Position numbers and translations under genes: made by a program. The notes under the pieces were generated by a model, which was not told the origin of the DNA, ran no database searches, and saw nothing but the letters and a program-made list of their open reading frames with translations. From Salmonella enterica subsp. diarizonae (lineage in GTDB: Bacteria > Pseudomonadota > Gammaproteobacteria > Enterobacterales > Enterobacteriaceae), in contig NZ_VXJV01000001.1 of assembly GCF_008692785.1 (NCBI RefSeq), positions 558,001 through 622,000 on the forward strand: DNA of 64,000 nucleotides, written 5' to 3'. Shown piece after piece: positions 31,918 through 41,413 of the stretch; within the stretch, counting starts at the first letter, position 1; every line of letters begins with the position of its first letter.

Positions 31918-32701
31918 CCACCTGCACCGACAACATACTTATACTGCCCATCTCAATACCGTCTGCCGGAACCGAGATACGTTCCTTGCCATCCCAGGCG
32001 CCAAGTACATACAGCAAAGGTAAAAAGTGTTCCGGCGTCGGGTTCGATAAGGCGCCCCCTTCATGTTGCAGATAATTCACCAGCGGGTGCTGTTCTACCG
32101 GCCCCTGCCATGCCAGGTTCGCCTTTACATACTCATTAAACGAGACGGCCCATGGATAAGGCGCATTCTCACCGTGCCAACGCACAGTCCGCAGGTTATG
32201 AACCACATTCCCGCTAGCTACCAGCATCACGCCTTCGTCACGCAGCGTCGCCAGTTTACGACCCGCCTCAAAATGCCATGCCGCCGGCTTGGTACTATCA
32301 ACGCTAAGCTGCACCACCGGAATATCCGCATTCGGGTACATCTTGATCAATACGCCCCAGGAGCCGTGATCAAATCCCCACGCCTCTTTATCGAGCGCGA
32401 CGGGAACGGGCGCCAACAATTCAACCAGACGCTGCGCCAGCGCAGGCGATCCATGAGCCGGATAATGCGTGTCATACAGCGCCTGCGGAAAACCGCCAAA
32501 ATCATGGAGAGTTTGCGGCCTTTCCATCGCTGTAACGCCCGTCCCGCGGGTGTACCAGTGCGCCGACACCACCACTATCGCCTGTGGTCGCGGTAAGGCT
32601 TCCCCCAATCGCCGCCAGGCGCGGGTATAATCGTTATCGTCCAGCACGTTCATCGGGCTGCCATGCCCCAAAAACAATGCTGGCATACGCGTTAAAGACA
32701 T
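31913..32701 (-). CDS. ygiD: YgiD, 4,5-DOPA-extradiol dioxygenase
   Basis: A 262-residue LigB-like class III extradiol dioxygenase that opens DOPA at the 4,5 bond in vitro. Metal-binding histidines are visible in LFLGHGSPMN (about residue 15) and PAHGSPAL, with later His in VASGNVVHNLR. The start MSLTRMPALFLGHG follows AAGGATAACATC; upstream in-frame codons have no ribosome site. The stop codon sits inside a REP arm. Natural substrate unknown. Confidence 0.95.
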   Translation of the reverse strand: MSLTRMPALFLGHGSPMNVLDDNDYTRAWRRLGEALPRPQAIVVVSAHWYTRGTGVTAMERPQTLHDFGGFPQALYDTHYPAHGSPALAQRLVELLAPVPVALDKEAWGFDHGSWGVLIKMYPNADIPVVQLSVDSTKPAAWHFEAGRKLATLRDEGVMLVASGNVVHNLRTVRWHGENAPYPWAVSFNEYVKANLAWQGPVEQHPLVNYLQHEGGALSNPTPEHFLPLLYVLGAWDGKERISVPADGIEMGSISMLSVQVG

Positions 32702-32841
32702 GATGTTATCCTTACAGGAAAGACATTTTGTTAACATCACCATACGCTTTCTTCACAGAGGAAGAACTCAGATAACCATGATGAAGATCATCAGTTATTT
32801 TGAAGGTCAGGTTCGGACGGCAAATTGATAAGGAGTAATGA

Positions 32842-33615
32842 ATGTCAGTACCACTTATTCTGACCTTACTGGCGGGCGCCGCCACCTTTATTGGCGCGTT
32901 TCTTGGCGTTCTCGGCCAAAAACCGTCTAATCGCGTGCTGGCTTTTTCGCTGGGCTTCGCCGCAGGCATCATGTTGCTCATCTCGCTGATGGAGATGCTG
33001 CCCGCCGCGCTTGACACCGATGGAATGTCGCCCGTACTGGGCTACGGGATGTTTATTATCGGCCTGTTAGGCTACTTCGGGCTGGATCGCCTGCTTCCTC
33101 ACGCTCACCCGCAGGATCTGGTGCAAAAAAGGCAGCAGCCTATTCCCGGCTCAATAAAACGCACCGCGATTTTATTGACGCTCGGCATTAGCCTGCACAA
33201 CTTTCCGGAAGGGATCGCCACCTTTGTCACCGCCAGCAGCAATCTGGAACTGGGTTTCGGCATCGCACTGGCGGTGGCGTTGCACAATATTCCTGAAGGT
33301 CTGGCGGTCGCCGGCCCGGTTTATGCCGCGACGGGCTCAAAACGTACCGCGATTTTTTGGGCCGGAATCTCCGGCATGGCGGAGATTCTTGGCGGCGTGC
33401 TGGCGTGGCTAATTTTGGGCAGTCTGGTTTCGCCGATCGTCATGGCGGCTATCATGGCGGCGGTCGCTGGCATTATGGTGGCGCTCTCCGTCGATGAACT
33501 GATGCCGCTGGCAAAAGAGATCGATCCTAACAATAACCCCAGCTATGGCGTGCTTTGCGGCATGTCCGTCATGGGGCTTAGTCTCGTCATTTTGCAGACG
33601 ATAGGCATCGGTTAA
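32842..33615 (+). CDS. zupT: ZupT, ZIP-family divalent metal importer
   Basis: A 257-residue inner membrane ZIP transporter for Zn, Fe, Mn and Co. About eight spans are visible. The metal-binding motifs are HNFPEG (His119, Glu123) and HNIPEG (His148, Glu152). GATAAGGAGTAATGA supplies the ribosome site. In Salmonella ZupT contributes to metal homeostasis and virulence. The gene diverges from ygiD. Confidence 0.97.
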   Translation: MSVPLILTLLAGAATFIGAFLGVLGQKPSNRVLAFSLGFAAGIMLLISLMEMLPAALDTDGMSPVLGYGMFIIGLLGYFGLDRLLPHAHPQDLVQKRQQPIPGSIKRTAILLTLGISLHNFPEGIATFVTASSNLELGFGIALAVALHNIPEGLAVAGPVYAATGSKRTAIFWAGISGMAEILGGVLAWLILGSLVSPIVMAAIMAAVAGIMVALSVDELMPLAKEIDPNNNPSYGVLCGMSVMGLSLVILQTIGIG

Positions 33616-33681
33616 GAGAAACGTCGCGCCGGATGTAACCCTTTAGTCAGGCAACATCCGGCTGCCCGGCGAGGATATGCG

Positions 33682-33858
33682 CTATTTCTGCTCATTCATC
33701 ACGCTACCGCCTTCGTTCGTCTGGTGAAAACGTTTCGTTCGCGCTTCAAGTAATGCATCTCTGTCCTGCCGAAACGCTCTGCAATAACGCTTCATATGGC
33801 AAACATACCCTATCACCACAAGAGCAATTAATATTATCCAGTACCAGGCAATAAACAT
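33682..33858 (-). CDS. Small membrane protein of 58 residues
   Basis: A short minus-strand frame starting MFIAWYWIILIALV with GGGTAAAAAGG directly upstream, good for translation. One transmembrane helix covers about residues 2-20; the remaining 38 residues are charged and helical (MKRYCRAFRQDRDALLEARTKRF in the middle), ending MNEQK. I do not recognise a family. It sits between zupT and the assT relic. Regular codon use and a strong ribosome site argue that it is real; by position it may be the small gene annotated next to zupT in Salmonella genomes. Confidence 0.7.
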   Translation of the reverse strand: MFIAWYWIILIALVVIGYVCHMKRYCRAFRQDRDALLEARTKRFHQTNEGGSVMNEQK

Positions 33859-34250
33859 CCTTTTTACCCTTAAAATTTAACAACACTAAACATTTAACGT
33901 TAAAATTTTACATACCTTTATTTTGACGTATTCATATACTGGCATATTTGTGGAACAAATAAATGATTTTGATCATATAAATCAGTAGTGAAATCCAATA
34001 ATGAAAAAAGTATTAAGCAGAAAACAATGTCGATAATGTCACACTTTACACTAATTTATAGTGTTCTTAAAATACCCTTCCCCTACTGTCAACTCATAAA
34101 TGAAATTAAAGAATATGGATGCAGAGTATATTTTAAAATAAGCAATAGCATCATGCCTTATTTTTAAATGCCAATCATTTATCATCCATAAAAAATAGCA
34201 TATTTATAAGTATTATATTTAGAATTTGTACATAAGGATATATATCTATC
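33859..34250. other. A/T-rich gap upstream of the assT relic
   Basis: Nearly 400 bp, markedly A/T-rich, without a supportable gene. It is probably the former promoter region of assT and the promoter of the small membrane protein at its left end. No known operator was recognised. Confidence 0.5.
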
Positions 34251-34634
34251 CTTGACCAATACCGAAAAAAATACTTATCGGCGCAGACCGCAGGAATATT
34301 AGGCGCAGTCGTTGTCGACCCTTACAGAAATGCCCCGCTCACCGCACTGATGGAATTAGATAGCCATATTATTTCAGACGTCAAAGTTACTGCACATGGC
34401 AGAGAGGAAGACGTGTTCCTGTTACTATACCGTTGAGAAAGAGTCTTTAGAAACATATGATGGTATTCCTATTTTTGGCCTTTACCAGAAATTTGCCAAC
34501 AACGTCACGGTAGAATATAAAGGAAACGGCAAAGCTATGAAGGATAACTATGTGGTGCAGACGTCCACCATCGTCAACCATTATATGGATAACCGTTTTA
34601 TTTCAGATAGCCAGCAAACGAAAGTTATTACGAT
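34251..34634 (+). pseudogene. assT: assT remnant: N-terminal part of arylsulfate sulfotransferase
   Basis: Translation shows AssT sequence in two frames. Frame one gives LDQYRKKYLSA, the start of the signal peptide, then a jump to AGILGAVVVDPYRNAPL and DSHIISDVKVTAHG; after a frameshift near 34405-34425 the next frame gives YTVEKESLETYDGIPIFG and, further on, QTSTIVNHYMDN to KVI. The match stops at about 34630. Missing are most of the signal peptide and about 80% of the protein, including the catalytic His region. AssT is a periplasmic aryl sulfotransferase, encoded with dsbL-dsbI at this site in Typhimurium and in uropathogenic E. coli. Confidence 0.85.
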
Positions 34635-34772
34635 GGCTGGTACCTGCTCCCGCCCTGGCACTTTATGAATATGGCGCAGGCATGCCTGTTGGCCTCTGGG
34701 CTGTGCCTGATTCTGCTGGTCAAAAGCGACACCTGGGTGATAAAACTCTCCAGAGGTAAAACCCGCGCGTAA
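34635..34772 (+). pseudogene. dsbI: dsbI remnant: C-terminal end of a DsbB-like oxidoreductase
   Basis: Starting at the deletion junction, a third frame reads [19 protein letters not shown] and ends [21 protein letters not shown], a last transmembrane helix and tail typical of DsbI, the dedicated quinone reductase for DsbL. The whole dsbL gene and most of dsbI are gone. Identification of the fragment rests on position and helix character more than on motif; the assT part beside it is firmer. Confidence 0.6.
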
Positions 34773-34780
34773 TAACAAAA

Positions 34781-34809
34781 AACCGAAGCGTTTTAGCTTC
34801 GGTTTTTTT
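34781..34809. terminator. Bidirectional terminator between the dsbI relic and ribB
   Basis: A perfect nine-base stem, AACCGAAGC with GCTTCGGTT, a GTTTTA loop, A-tract before and T-tract after. It would terminate ribB from the minus strand and the old assT operon from the plus strand. Confidence 0.92.
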
Positions 34810-34837
34810 CATCATGACGACAGACGTCGCCATCCGA

Positions 34838-35491
34838 TTAACTCACCTTACGCTCATGCGCCAGACGATAAGCCACCAGATCTTCAATCGTGACAACAGC
34901 CATATTATGCTGGGCTGCAAACGCGATACACTCCGGCGCACGCGCCATCGTCCCATCGTCGTTAGTCAGCTCGCACAGTACGCCTGCAGGTTTAAAACCG
35001 GCCAGCGTCATCAGATCGATGGTCGCCTCCGTATGGCCGCCGCGCGTCAGCACGCCGCCCGCCTGAGCGCGCAGTGGGAAAACGTGACCCGGACGGTTAA
35101 GATCGGACGGTTTTGCGCCATCTGCGATGGCGGCACGCACCGTCGTCACACGGTCAGCGGCGGATACGCCGGTAGTCACGCCTTCTGCGGCTTCAATGGT
35201 CACGGTAAAACCAGTGCCGTAGGCGCTGGTGTTGTTTTCCACCATCATTGGCAAGTCAAGCTGCTTACGGCGCTCTTCAGTAATGCACAGGCAAACAATA
35301 CCGCTACCGTGACGAATGGTTAACGCCATCTGTTCTACGGTCATCGTCTCTGCGGGGAAAATCATATCGCCTTCGTTTTCACGGTCTTCATCATCAAGCA
35401 CCATGACACCGCGTCCTTCACGCAGCGCATCCAGTGCAAGTTCAACACGGTCAAAAGGCGTACCAAAAGAGGAAAGTAGCGTCTGATTCAT
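34838..35491 (-). CDS. ribB: RibB, 3,4-dihydroxy-2-butanone-4-phosphate synthase
   Basis: A 217-residue enzyme that makes the four-carbon precursor of riboflavin from ribulose 5-phosphate. The acidic metal loop [10 protein letters not shown] is at residues 33-42; GxTTGVSAxDR and RGGHTEA also match. It is monofunctional, without a RibA domain. A long leader contains an FMN riboswitch, so flavin represses it. Confidence 0.98.
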   Translation of the reverse strand: MNQTLLSSFGTPFDRVELALDALREGRGVMVLDDEDRENEGDMIFPAETMTVEQMALTIRHGSGIVCLCITEERRKQLDLPMMVENNTSAYGTGFTVTIEAAEGVTTGVSAADRVTTVRAAIADGAKPSDLNRPGHVFPLRAQAGGVLTRGGHTEATIDLMTLAGFKPAGVLCELTNDDGTMARAPECIAFAAQHNMAVVTIEDLVAYRLAHERKVS

Positions 35492-35601
35492 GGTAAAAAA
35501 ACCTCATTAACATTATGGTTACCAGAATCAGGGCAGTCTTAGGAGTGCCGACAAGCGGCAAAAAAATAACGTGAGCGGGTCCATGCCCGACTGGATCGTT
35601 A

Positions 35602-35788
35602 CCCTCTCCCATCCGGACTTTAACCGTCGGCCCCGGAATTACACCGGATCTGCTGACCTTTTCGCTATTGCAAAAAGCGCTCGCGGGCTTTCAACCCGTT
35701 CTTCGCATTTCGTCACGGCGCACCGTAATGAGAAACGCGTTAAACATCGTTGATTTACCGCCGGTGGGGAATTTCGCCCCGCCCTGAG
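35602..35788 (-). promoter_or_regulatory. FMN riboswitch (RFN element) of ribB
   Basis: On the minus strand the leader contains the conserved RFN pieces in order: CAGGGCGGGGCGAAATTCCC, CACCGGCGGTAAAT, later AGCCCGCGAGCG, then GGTCAGCAGATCCGGTG and CCGACGGTTAAAGTCCGGATG. Together these form the six-helix aptamer. It lies 110 bp before the ribB start and represses expression when FMN binds. Confidence 0.95.
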
Positions 35789-35927
35789 AATAAGCGGGTT
35801 AACTATAACGCTATTGACTACCTTCATCAACGCCTTTACTCCGTATAGCGTCACACAATTCTGGTTTATGGCGTCCACATATCGCACTACAATAAGAGCT
35901 AACACTTACCAGTTCAGGGAAACCACA

Positions 35928-36224
35928 ATGATTGACCCGAAAAAAATTGAGCAAATCGCACGCCAGGTTCATGAATCAATGCCGAAAGGTATTCGCGAGT
36001 TCGGGGAAGATATCGAGAAGAAAATCCGTCAAACGCTGCAATCTCAACTGACGCGTCTCGATCTGGTGAGCCGCGAAGAGTTTGATGTCCAGACTCAGGT
36101 TTTGCTGCGCACCCGGGAAAAACTGGCGCTGCTGGAGCAACGCCTCAGCGAACTGGAAGCTCGCGACAAACCACAGGAAGTAAAACCTGCGCCCGCCATT
36201 CCGCCAGTCGATCCACAAGAGTAA
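35928..36224 (+). CDS. ubiK: UbiK (YqiC), ubiquinone biosynthesis accessory factor
   Basis: A 98-residue protein starting [19 protein letters not shown], preceded by CAGGGAAACCACA. It is amphipathic and mostly helical, with a C-terminal coiled coil (about residues 55-85) and a Pro-rich tail. UbiK/YqiC (BMFP family) binds UbiJ and supports aerobic ubiquinone synthesis; in Salmonella it is needed for virulence in mice. Upstream in-frame codons lack a ribosome site and overlap the riboswitch promoter. Confidence 0.96.
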   Translation: MIDPKKIEQIARQVHESMPKGIREFGEDIEKKIRQTLQSQLTRLDLVSREEFDVQTQVLLRTREKLALLEQRLSELEARDKPQEVKPAPAIPPVDPQE

Positions 36225-36233
36225 AAACGTGAA

Positions 36234-36249
36234 CGGGCCTGACGGCCCG
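36234..36249. terminator. Short GC hairpin after ubiK
   Basis: CGGGCC and GGCCCG with a TGAC loop follow the ubiK stop. No T-run follows, so it is a weak candidate. Confidence 0.4.
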
Positions 36250-36297
36250 CTCATATAAGATCTTAATCATGCCCTGCGCCGGTAAAGGGAGCCAGGG

Positions 36298-36501
36298 TTA
36301 GTGTTCTAATTCTAACTTTTTCGCCTGAGTCGCCTGCTGACAGTAAAGCGCGTAACGCTTGCAAAACCAGTCGCGGTGCTCCTCGTCCATATTGCCGGTT
36401 ACAGCCTGGATATCAACAGGACGCCCCTCCGCCTGCATTCTGGCAAAGCTGCGCGCCAGAAAATCGAAATTATTTAATGAATAGACGTTATTATTGTTCA
36501 T
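36298..36501 (-). CDS. glgS: GlgS (ScoR), surface composition regulator
   Basis: A 67-residue protein with the GlgS core [18 protein letters not shown] and [19 protein letters not shown]. It promotes glycogen accumulation and in E. coli negatively affects motility and curli. GGAGGG lies eight bases before the chosen ATG; another in-frame ATG two codons upstream (36507) abuts it. The E. coli gene is sigma-S dependent. Convergent with ubiK. Confidence 0.93.
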   Translation of the reverse strand: MNNNNVYSLNNFDFLARSFARMQAEGRPVDIQAVTGNMDEEHRDWFCKRYALYCQQATQAKKLELEH

Positions 36502-36507
36502 CAGCAT

Positions 36508-36755
36508 ACCCTCCAGTGATTGAATTCTGTTAAGGCTATATGCTTTTTCTAATTTCAGTATTTCTCTATATGTACGACGGTTTTATACATAACGTGCGCA
36601 AATTTAATGCGTAAAATCACAATTTCCACCAAATATGACGGCGTATAAATATCTTGCGGGCTTAAGAGCTGGACGCTCACCAACAATCGCGATATCAGCA
36701 AGGGGCTGAAACGGGAACCCCCTACCAAAGAAGTGGCTTTAATAAGGAAAGGGTT
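36508..36755. other. Gap between glgS and ibs: promoter region, no protein gene
   Basis: This stretch holds the divergent glgS promoter on the left and the ibs leader on the right. AAGGGGCTGAAACGGG and CCCCCTACC near 36697-36727 form a hairpin within the sib antisense region. Nothing else is supported. Confidence 0.5.
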
Positions 36756-36854
36756 ATGATGCAACAGGTCATCATACTGATTGGTCTGTTACCGATAAGT
36801 TTCGCAGCTTACTAACAACCAATCAGAGGGGGAGAGATCCCCTCTCACCCTTAT
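36690..36854 (-). ncRNA. sib: Sib (QUAD) antisense RNA opposite ibs
   Basis: The whole ibs frame is covered on the opposite strand. A sigma-70 promoter is visible on the minus strand: -35 TTAACG, 16-bp spacer, -10 TAAAAT (36861-36866 on the plus strand), giving a start near 36854. The RNA begins with a GGGG/CCCC hairpin and carries the TGATTGG box and TTAGTAAGCTGCG segment shared by E. coli SibD/SibE. The 3' end near 36690 is an estimate. It blocks translation of the toxin mRNA. Confidence 0.75.
36756..36815 (+). CDS. ibs: Ibs-family toxic peptide of 19 residues
   Basis: The frame reads MMQQVIILIGLLPISFAAY, the hydrophobic single-helix toxin pattern of E. coli IbsA-E (MMK-x-VIILIVLLLISF-x-AY). 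TAAGGAAAGGGTT is a strong ribosome site. Downstream AGAGGGG and CCCCTCT make a stable hairpin. In E. coli, ibsD and ibsE lie in the gap before hldE (rfaE), as here. Overproduced Ibs depolarises the inner membrane. A Pro replaces a hydrophobic residue in the middle, which is unusual. Confidence 0.85.
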   Translation: MMQQVIILIGLLPISFAAY

Positions 36855-36860
36855 TCCTTT

Positions 36861-36888
36861 ATTTTAGGTCGAAAAAAAGCAGCGTTAA
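36861..36888 (-). promoter_or_regulatory. Promoter of the sib antisense RNA
   Basis: Minus-strand -10 TAAAAT (36861-36866) and -35 TTAACG with a 16-bp spacer; the predicted start is near 36854, just before the RNA hairpin. Confidence 0.6.
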
Positions 36889-36972
36889 CCGCGAGATACG
36901 CGTCGAAACGAAATGTCCGACGCGCCTTCAAATTCAGCGCCCACAGCGTCTGTAACGCCTGATGGCGCGATT

Positions 36973-38406
36973 TTACTTCTCGCTCTCAGTCTGGATCTTT
37001 TTGATGATATTGGTCGTTGAACAACCATCTTCGAAGTTCAGCACCATGACGTCGCCGCCGTTGGCCCAGACCTCTTCGCTGCCCGCAATCTCTTCCGGCT
37101 TATAGTCACCGCCTTTTACCAGCAGATCTGGCAGAATACCGGCAATCAGTCGTTGCGGCGTATCCTCTTCAAATGAGACAACCCAGTCAACCGACTCCAG
37201 CGCACCCAGCACGATCATACGCTGTTCGAGCGGATTAACCGGACGGCTTTCGCCTTTCAGACGTTTGGTCGAGGCGTCACTATTGACCGCAACAATCAGG
37301 CGGTCGCCCAGTTTGCGCGCGTTCGCCAGATAAGAGACGTGGCCCGCGTGCAGAATATCGAAAACGCCGTTGGTCATGACCACTTTCTCGCCACGCTTAC
37401 GCGCGCTGGCGACGGCCTGTTTCAGCTCCTCTTCGGTCATGACGCCGAAGCCGGTATCCGCGCGTCCGCGCACTGCGTTTTCCAGCTCAATAGGGGAAAC
37501 CGTTGACGTCCCGAGTTTACCCACCACTACGCCCGCCGCCGCATTGGCGAAATAGCACGCCTCTTCCAGAGTATTTCCCGCCGCCAGCGTCGCCGCCAGC
37601 ACGCCGATCACCGTATCGCCCGCACCGGTAACATCATAAACTTCCTGCGCCTGCGTCGGCATATGTAGCGGCGCTTTATTCGGTTGCAGCAGCGTCATTC
37701 CCTGCTCGGAACGCGTGACCAACAACGCGGAAAGGTCGTAATCGGCAATGAGCTTCATGCCGCGTTCAACCAGTTCGTCTTCACTTTTACATTTCCCCGC
37801 GACCGCCTCAAATTCAGAAAGGTTTGGCGTCAGTAGCGTAGCGCCGCGGTAACGTTCAAAATCCGTTCCTTTCGGATCGATGAGCACCGGCACGTCCGCC
37901 TGGCGAGCCAAGGCAATCATAGTCTGCACGCTGGTCAGAGCGCCTTTGGCATAATCGGACAATACCAGCGCGCCGATCGATCCCAGCGCCTGGTTGATAC
38001 GCTCATGTAACGGCTGCGGGTCCACCCCCTCAAAGCCTTCTTCAAAATCAAGACGAATGAGCTGCTGATTACGTGACAGCACGCGCAGTTTGGTAATCGT
38101 CGGATGCGTCGGCACAGAAACGAAGTCGCACTTCACATTGACCTCCGCCAACGTTTTGCTCAGCGCGCGCGCGGCGTCATCAATACCCGTCAGGCCGACC
38201 AGACGGGCGTTCGCTCCCAGAGACGCAATGTTCATCGCCACGTTCGCCGCGCCGCCCGGACGTTCCTCAACGGTATTCACCTTAACAACCGGCACCGGCG
38301 CTTCCGGTGAAATACGGCAAGTAGGGCCATACCAGTAGCGATCCAGCATTACATCACCCACAACCATGACGCCTGCACGTTCAAACGCTGGCAGATTTAC
38401 TTTCAT
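36973..38406 (-). CDS. hldE: HldE (RfaE), bifunctional heptose kinase/adenylyltransferase
   Basis: A 477-residue two-domain enzyme for ADP-heptose in LPS core synthesis. Residues 1-318 are a ribokinase-like kinase (GxGDT motif TGAGDTVIG) that makes heptose 1,7-bisphosphate; residues about 344-477 are a cytidylyltransferase-fold domain with HAGH ([14 protein letters not shown]) and SxSTKR ([11 protein letters not shown]). It lies 47 bp after glnE on the same strand, forming an operon. Confidence 0.98.
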   Translation of the reverse strand: MKVNLPAFERAGVMVVGDVMLDRYWYGPTCRISPEAPVPVVKVNTVEERPGGAANVAMNIASLGANARLVGLTGIDDAARALSKTLAEVNVKCDFVSVPTHPTITKLRVLSRNQQLIRLDFEEGFEGVDPQPLHERINQALGSIGALVLSDYAKGALTSVQTMIALARQADVPVLIDPKGTDFERYRGATLLTPNLSEFEAVAGKCKSEDELVERGMKLIADYDLSALLVTRSEQGMTLLQPNKAPLHMPTQAQEVYDVTGAGDTVIGVLAATLAAGNTLEEACYFANAAAGVVVGKLGTSTVSPIELENAVRGRADTGFGVMTEEELKQAVASARKRGEKVVMTNGVFDILHAGHVSYLANARKLGDRLIVAVNSDASTKRLKGESRPVNPLEQRMIVLGALESVDWVVSFEEDTPQRLIAGILPDLLVKGGDYKPEEIAGSEEVWANGGDVMVLNFEDGCSTTNIIKKIQTESEK

Positions 38407-38453
38407 TCCTGTCTCCTGAGAGATTCAAAATTTGCGCGCGATAATAGCATAAT

Positions 38454-41297
38454 TCAGACGGCTACCAGCCACTTCCGCCAGCTTGCCTGCACCAGCGCGC
38501 GCTCTTTACTAAAACACGTCTGCGCCACATGGCCGGGAAGCTCCTGCAACGCCAGATGATGCAGTTCATCACGCAGTGTGGTGTAGGCTACCGTCAGCGC
38601 CTGCGCTTCCTGTTCATCCATAATGCCGTTTTGCGCCAGAAGATCCAGGATGCGCACGTTATCAGACCAGCGCGTTAATTTAGGTTTTTCATGAGCGTAG
38701 CGCAGTACCAGATATTGCGCGATAAACTCAATATCCGTAATACCGCCTTCATCAGCTTTAATATCAAAACGATCGCGATACTTATTGCCGAGATGTGCCC
38801 GCATTTTCTCACGCATTTCACGCACTTCAGTCTGCAATGTCTTGCCGTCGCGCGCCGTCGTCATGATAGTGCGGCGTACCGCATCAAACTGTGAGGTAAG
38901 CTGCGGGTCGCCATATACCACGCGAGCGCGCACCAACGCCTGATGTTCCCAGGTCCAGGCTTCATGCTGCTGATAATCGGCAAACGCGTCCGCTGAAGTC
39001 ACCAGCATTCCCGCCGCGCCAGAGGGGCGTAGACGCGCATCCACCTCATACAAAATGCCGGAGGAGGTGCGCGTACTGAACAGATGCATAATGCGCTGCG
39101 CCAGGCGCAGATAAAACTGTCGCCCATCGATTTCGCGTTCGCCGTTAGTCATAACGTCCATCGGACAGTCATGCAGGAAGATAAGATCCAGATCGGAACT
39201 GTAGCCCAGCTCCCATCCGCCCAACTTGCCATAGCCGACGACCGCGAATCCCCGCCCCTGACGATCATCCAGATGCGTTGGTTGACCATAACGCGCGACC
39301 ATCTGCGTCCACGCCTGCTGTACTACAGCATCAATCATCGCCTCCGCCAGCCAGGTGAGGTGATCGCTCACTTTCATCACTGGCAGCGTACCGGCAATAT
39401 CCGCCGCCGCAATCCGCAAAAGCTGCGCCTGTTTAAACTGGCGTAATGCTTCCAGTTGCTGTTCTTCGTCCTCTTCCGGCACGCGCAGCAAATATTGGCG
39501 TAATTCGTCGCGGTAAGCGTCGGTAGCCGTCGGCTGATAAAGCGTACCGGGGTCGAGCAGTTCATCAAGCAACAACGGATAGCGCGCCAGTTGGCTCGCT
39601 ATCATTGGCGAAGCGGCGCAGAGCATAATCAGGTGTTTCAGCGCGCCGGGAAATTCACTCAGCAGCTCCAGATAGGTGGTGCGGGTGACAATCCCCGCCA
39701 ACAACGGCGTGATACGCGATAGCGTAACGGCGGCGTCTTTGCGGGAACAGACGTCGGCAAGCAAGTGCGGCATCAGTTGGTCCAGCACCTGCCGCCCGCG
39801 CGGGCCGATAGGGCGTTTATCCAGTTCCTTACGGAAGTCAGCGATGAGGGTCAGAACCTGTCGCCGATCCTCATCGGCTAAATGCGCCAGCACTGGCGTC
39901 GAATCATCCTCCTGTAGCGCATCCTGCCATACTTCACGCCACGGCTCTGAACGCTCTTCCTCCTGCGGGGTATCGGCCTCATCATCGCCAATTAATTCGT
40001 TGAATACGCGGCGTACGTTAGCCATATGATCCGTCAGTTTACCAACAAGCTGCGGCCAGTTATTCGTATTCATCCCCCAGGCCAGCCGCGCCCGATTCAG
40101 ATCGTCGGCAGGCAACGTTTGCGTCTGTTCGTCATTGATGCTTTGCAGCAGATTCTCCAGGCGACGTAAAAAAAGATAGGCCGCACGCAATTGCGCCACG
40201 TCATTCTCAGGCAGCAAATGCAACGCCGTGATAGCATTTAACGTCGGCAGTAACGAACGCGACTGTAGCGACGGCTCGCGTCCGCCGCGGATCAACTGGA
40301 ATACCTGCACGATAAACTCAATTTCACGAATACCGCCCGCGCCAAGTTTAATGTTGTCTTTCAAACCGCGGCGGCGCACTTCGCGGGCGATCATCCCTTT
40401 CATATTGCGTAGCGACTGGATGACGCTGAAATCGATATAGCGGCGGAAAACGAAAGGCCGCAGCATGGCGCGTAATTCACGAGACCAGGCGTCGTCGTTA
40501 TCGCCCATGAGCCGCGCTTTCACCATGGCGTAACGTTCCCAGTCACGTCCTTGTTCCTGATAGTAATCCTCCAGCGCGGCAAAACTCAGCACCAGCGGGC
40601 CGCTGTCGCCAAACGGTCGCAGGCGCATGTCAACCCGATAGACAAAACCATCCATTGTGGGCTGATCCAGCGCTTTGATCAGCCGCTGCCCGAGACGCGT
40701 AAAGAACTGGGCGTTATCGAGTTCACGACGCCCACCCCGGGTCGCGCCATGTTCCGGCCAGACGAAAATCAGATCGATATCAGAAGAAAAATTCAGTTCG
40801 CCGCCGCCCAGCTTGCCCATGCCTAAAATCAGCAGCGGTTGCGGAACGCCCTGCGGGTTACAGGGGGTCCCCCATTCGCGGCAACAGGCGGCATACAGCC
40901 AGTCGCGCGCGCCAATAATGAGCGTCTCCGCCAGATGGCTCAACTGCTGTAAAATAGTCTCATCTTCCACCAGCGACAGCGCCTGCGCCCAGGCGATGCG
41001 TACCATAATGCGACGACGAAAAAGCCTCAGTTCACGCATCAGCGAGGCGTCGTCACAGACACCTGCCAATGCCTCCTGTAACCAGCCAGCATAATGTTGC
41101 CATTCATCAGCCTGCGGCGATGCGGATTCCAGTTCGGCAAGCCACTCTGGATGCGCTATCACGCTGTCCAGCGCAAAATCGCTAAATGTAAGTACTGACT
41201 TCGCCTGCGCGCTAAGCGATGTCTCAGTAAATCCTTCTGGTAGGCGCTCAACAACGGTCTGCCAGTACTGCGATAAGGGTGAAGAGAGCGGCGTCAT
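38454..41297 (-). CDS. glnE: GlnE, glutamine synthetase adenylyltransferase/adenylyl-removing enzyme
   Basis: A 947-residue bifunctional enzyme, E. coli length plus one. The N-terminal half has the deadenylase site ([20 protein letters not shown] near residue 158), the C-terminal half the adenylase site ([20 protein letters not shown] near residue 690). With PII it tunes glutamine synthetase to nitrogen supply. It lies between ygiF and hldE on the same strand; a REP cluster separates it from ygiF. Confidence 0.98.
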   Translation of the reverse strand: MTPLSSPLSQYWQTVVERLPEGFTETSLSAQAKSVLTFSDFALDSVIAHPEWLAELESASPQADEWQHYAGWLQEALAGVCDDASLMRELRLFRRRIMVRIAWAQALSLVEDETILQQLSHLAETLIIGARDWLYAACCREWGTPCNPQGVPQPLLILGMGKLGGGELNFSSDIDLIFVWPEHGATRGGRRELDNAQFFTRLGQRLIKALDQPTMDGFVYRVDMRLRPFGDSGPLVLSFAALEDYYQEQGRDWERYAMVKARLMGDNDDAWSRELRAMLRPFVFRRYIDFSVIQSLRNMKGMIAREVRRRGLKDNIKLGAGGIREIEFIVQVFQLIRGGREPSLQSRSLLPTLNAITALHLLPENDVAQLRAAYLFLRRLENLLQSINDEQTQTLPADDLNRARLAWGMNTNNWPQLVGKLTDHMANVRRVFNELIGDDEADTPQEEERSEPWREVWQDALQEDDSTPVLAHLADEDRRQVLTLIADFRKELDKRPIGPRGRQVLDQLMPHLLADVCSRKDAAVTLSRITPLLAGIVTRTTYLELLSEFPGALKHLIMLCAASPMIASQLARYPLLLDELLDPGTLYQPTATDAYRDELRQYLLRVPEEDEEQQLEALRQFKQAQLLRIAAADIAGTLPVMKVSDHLTWLAEAMIDAVVQQAWTQMVARYGQPTHLDDRQGRGFAVVGYGKLGGWELGYSSDLDLIFLHDCPMDVMTNGEREIDGRQFYLRLAQRIMHLFSTRTSSGILYEVDARLRPSGAAGMLVTSADAFADYQQHEAWTWEHQALVRARVVYGDPQLTSQFDAVRRTIMTTARDGKTLQTEVREMREKMRAHLGNKYRDRFDIKADEGGITDIEFIAQYLVLRYAHEKPKLTRWSDNVRILDLLAQNGIMDEQEAQALTVAYTTLRDELHHLALQELPGHVAQTCFSKERALVQASWRKWLVAV

Positions 41298-41318
41298 TTA
41301 GGGATATCCTTTAAATAA

Positions 41319-41397
41319 TGCCGGATGGCGGCGTTTCGCCTTATCCGGCCTACAAGTCCGCATACCGTAAGCCTGATAAGCGCAGCGCCATCAGGCA
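41319..41397. repeat. BIME between glnE and ygiF
   Basis: Two REP units face each other: GCCGGATGGCGGC with CTTATCCGGCCTAC (41319-41353) and GCCTGATAAGCGC with GCGCCATCAGGC (41371-41396). Confidence 0.9.
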
Positions 41398-41413
41398 CTT
41401 TCTACGGTTCTGA

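Noticed and set aside
33960..33990. FNR-like TTGATCATATAAATCA in the gap before the assT relic
   Set aside because: The halves are spaced wrongly for FNR (TTGAT-N4-ATCAA), and the downstream operon is dead.
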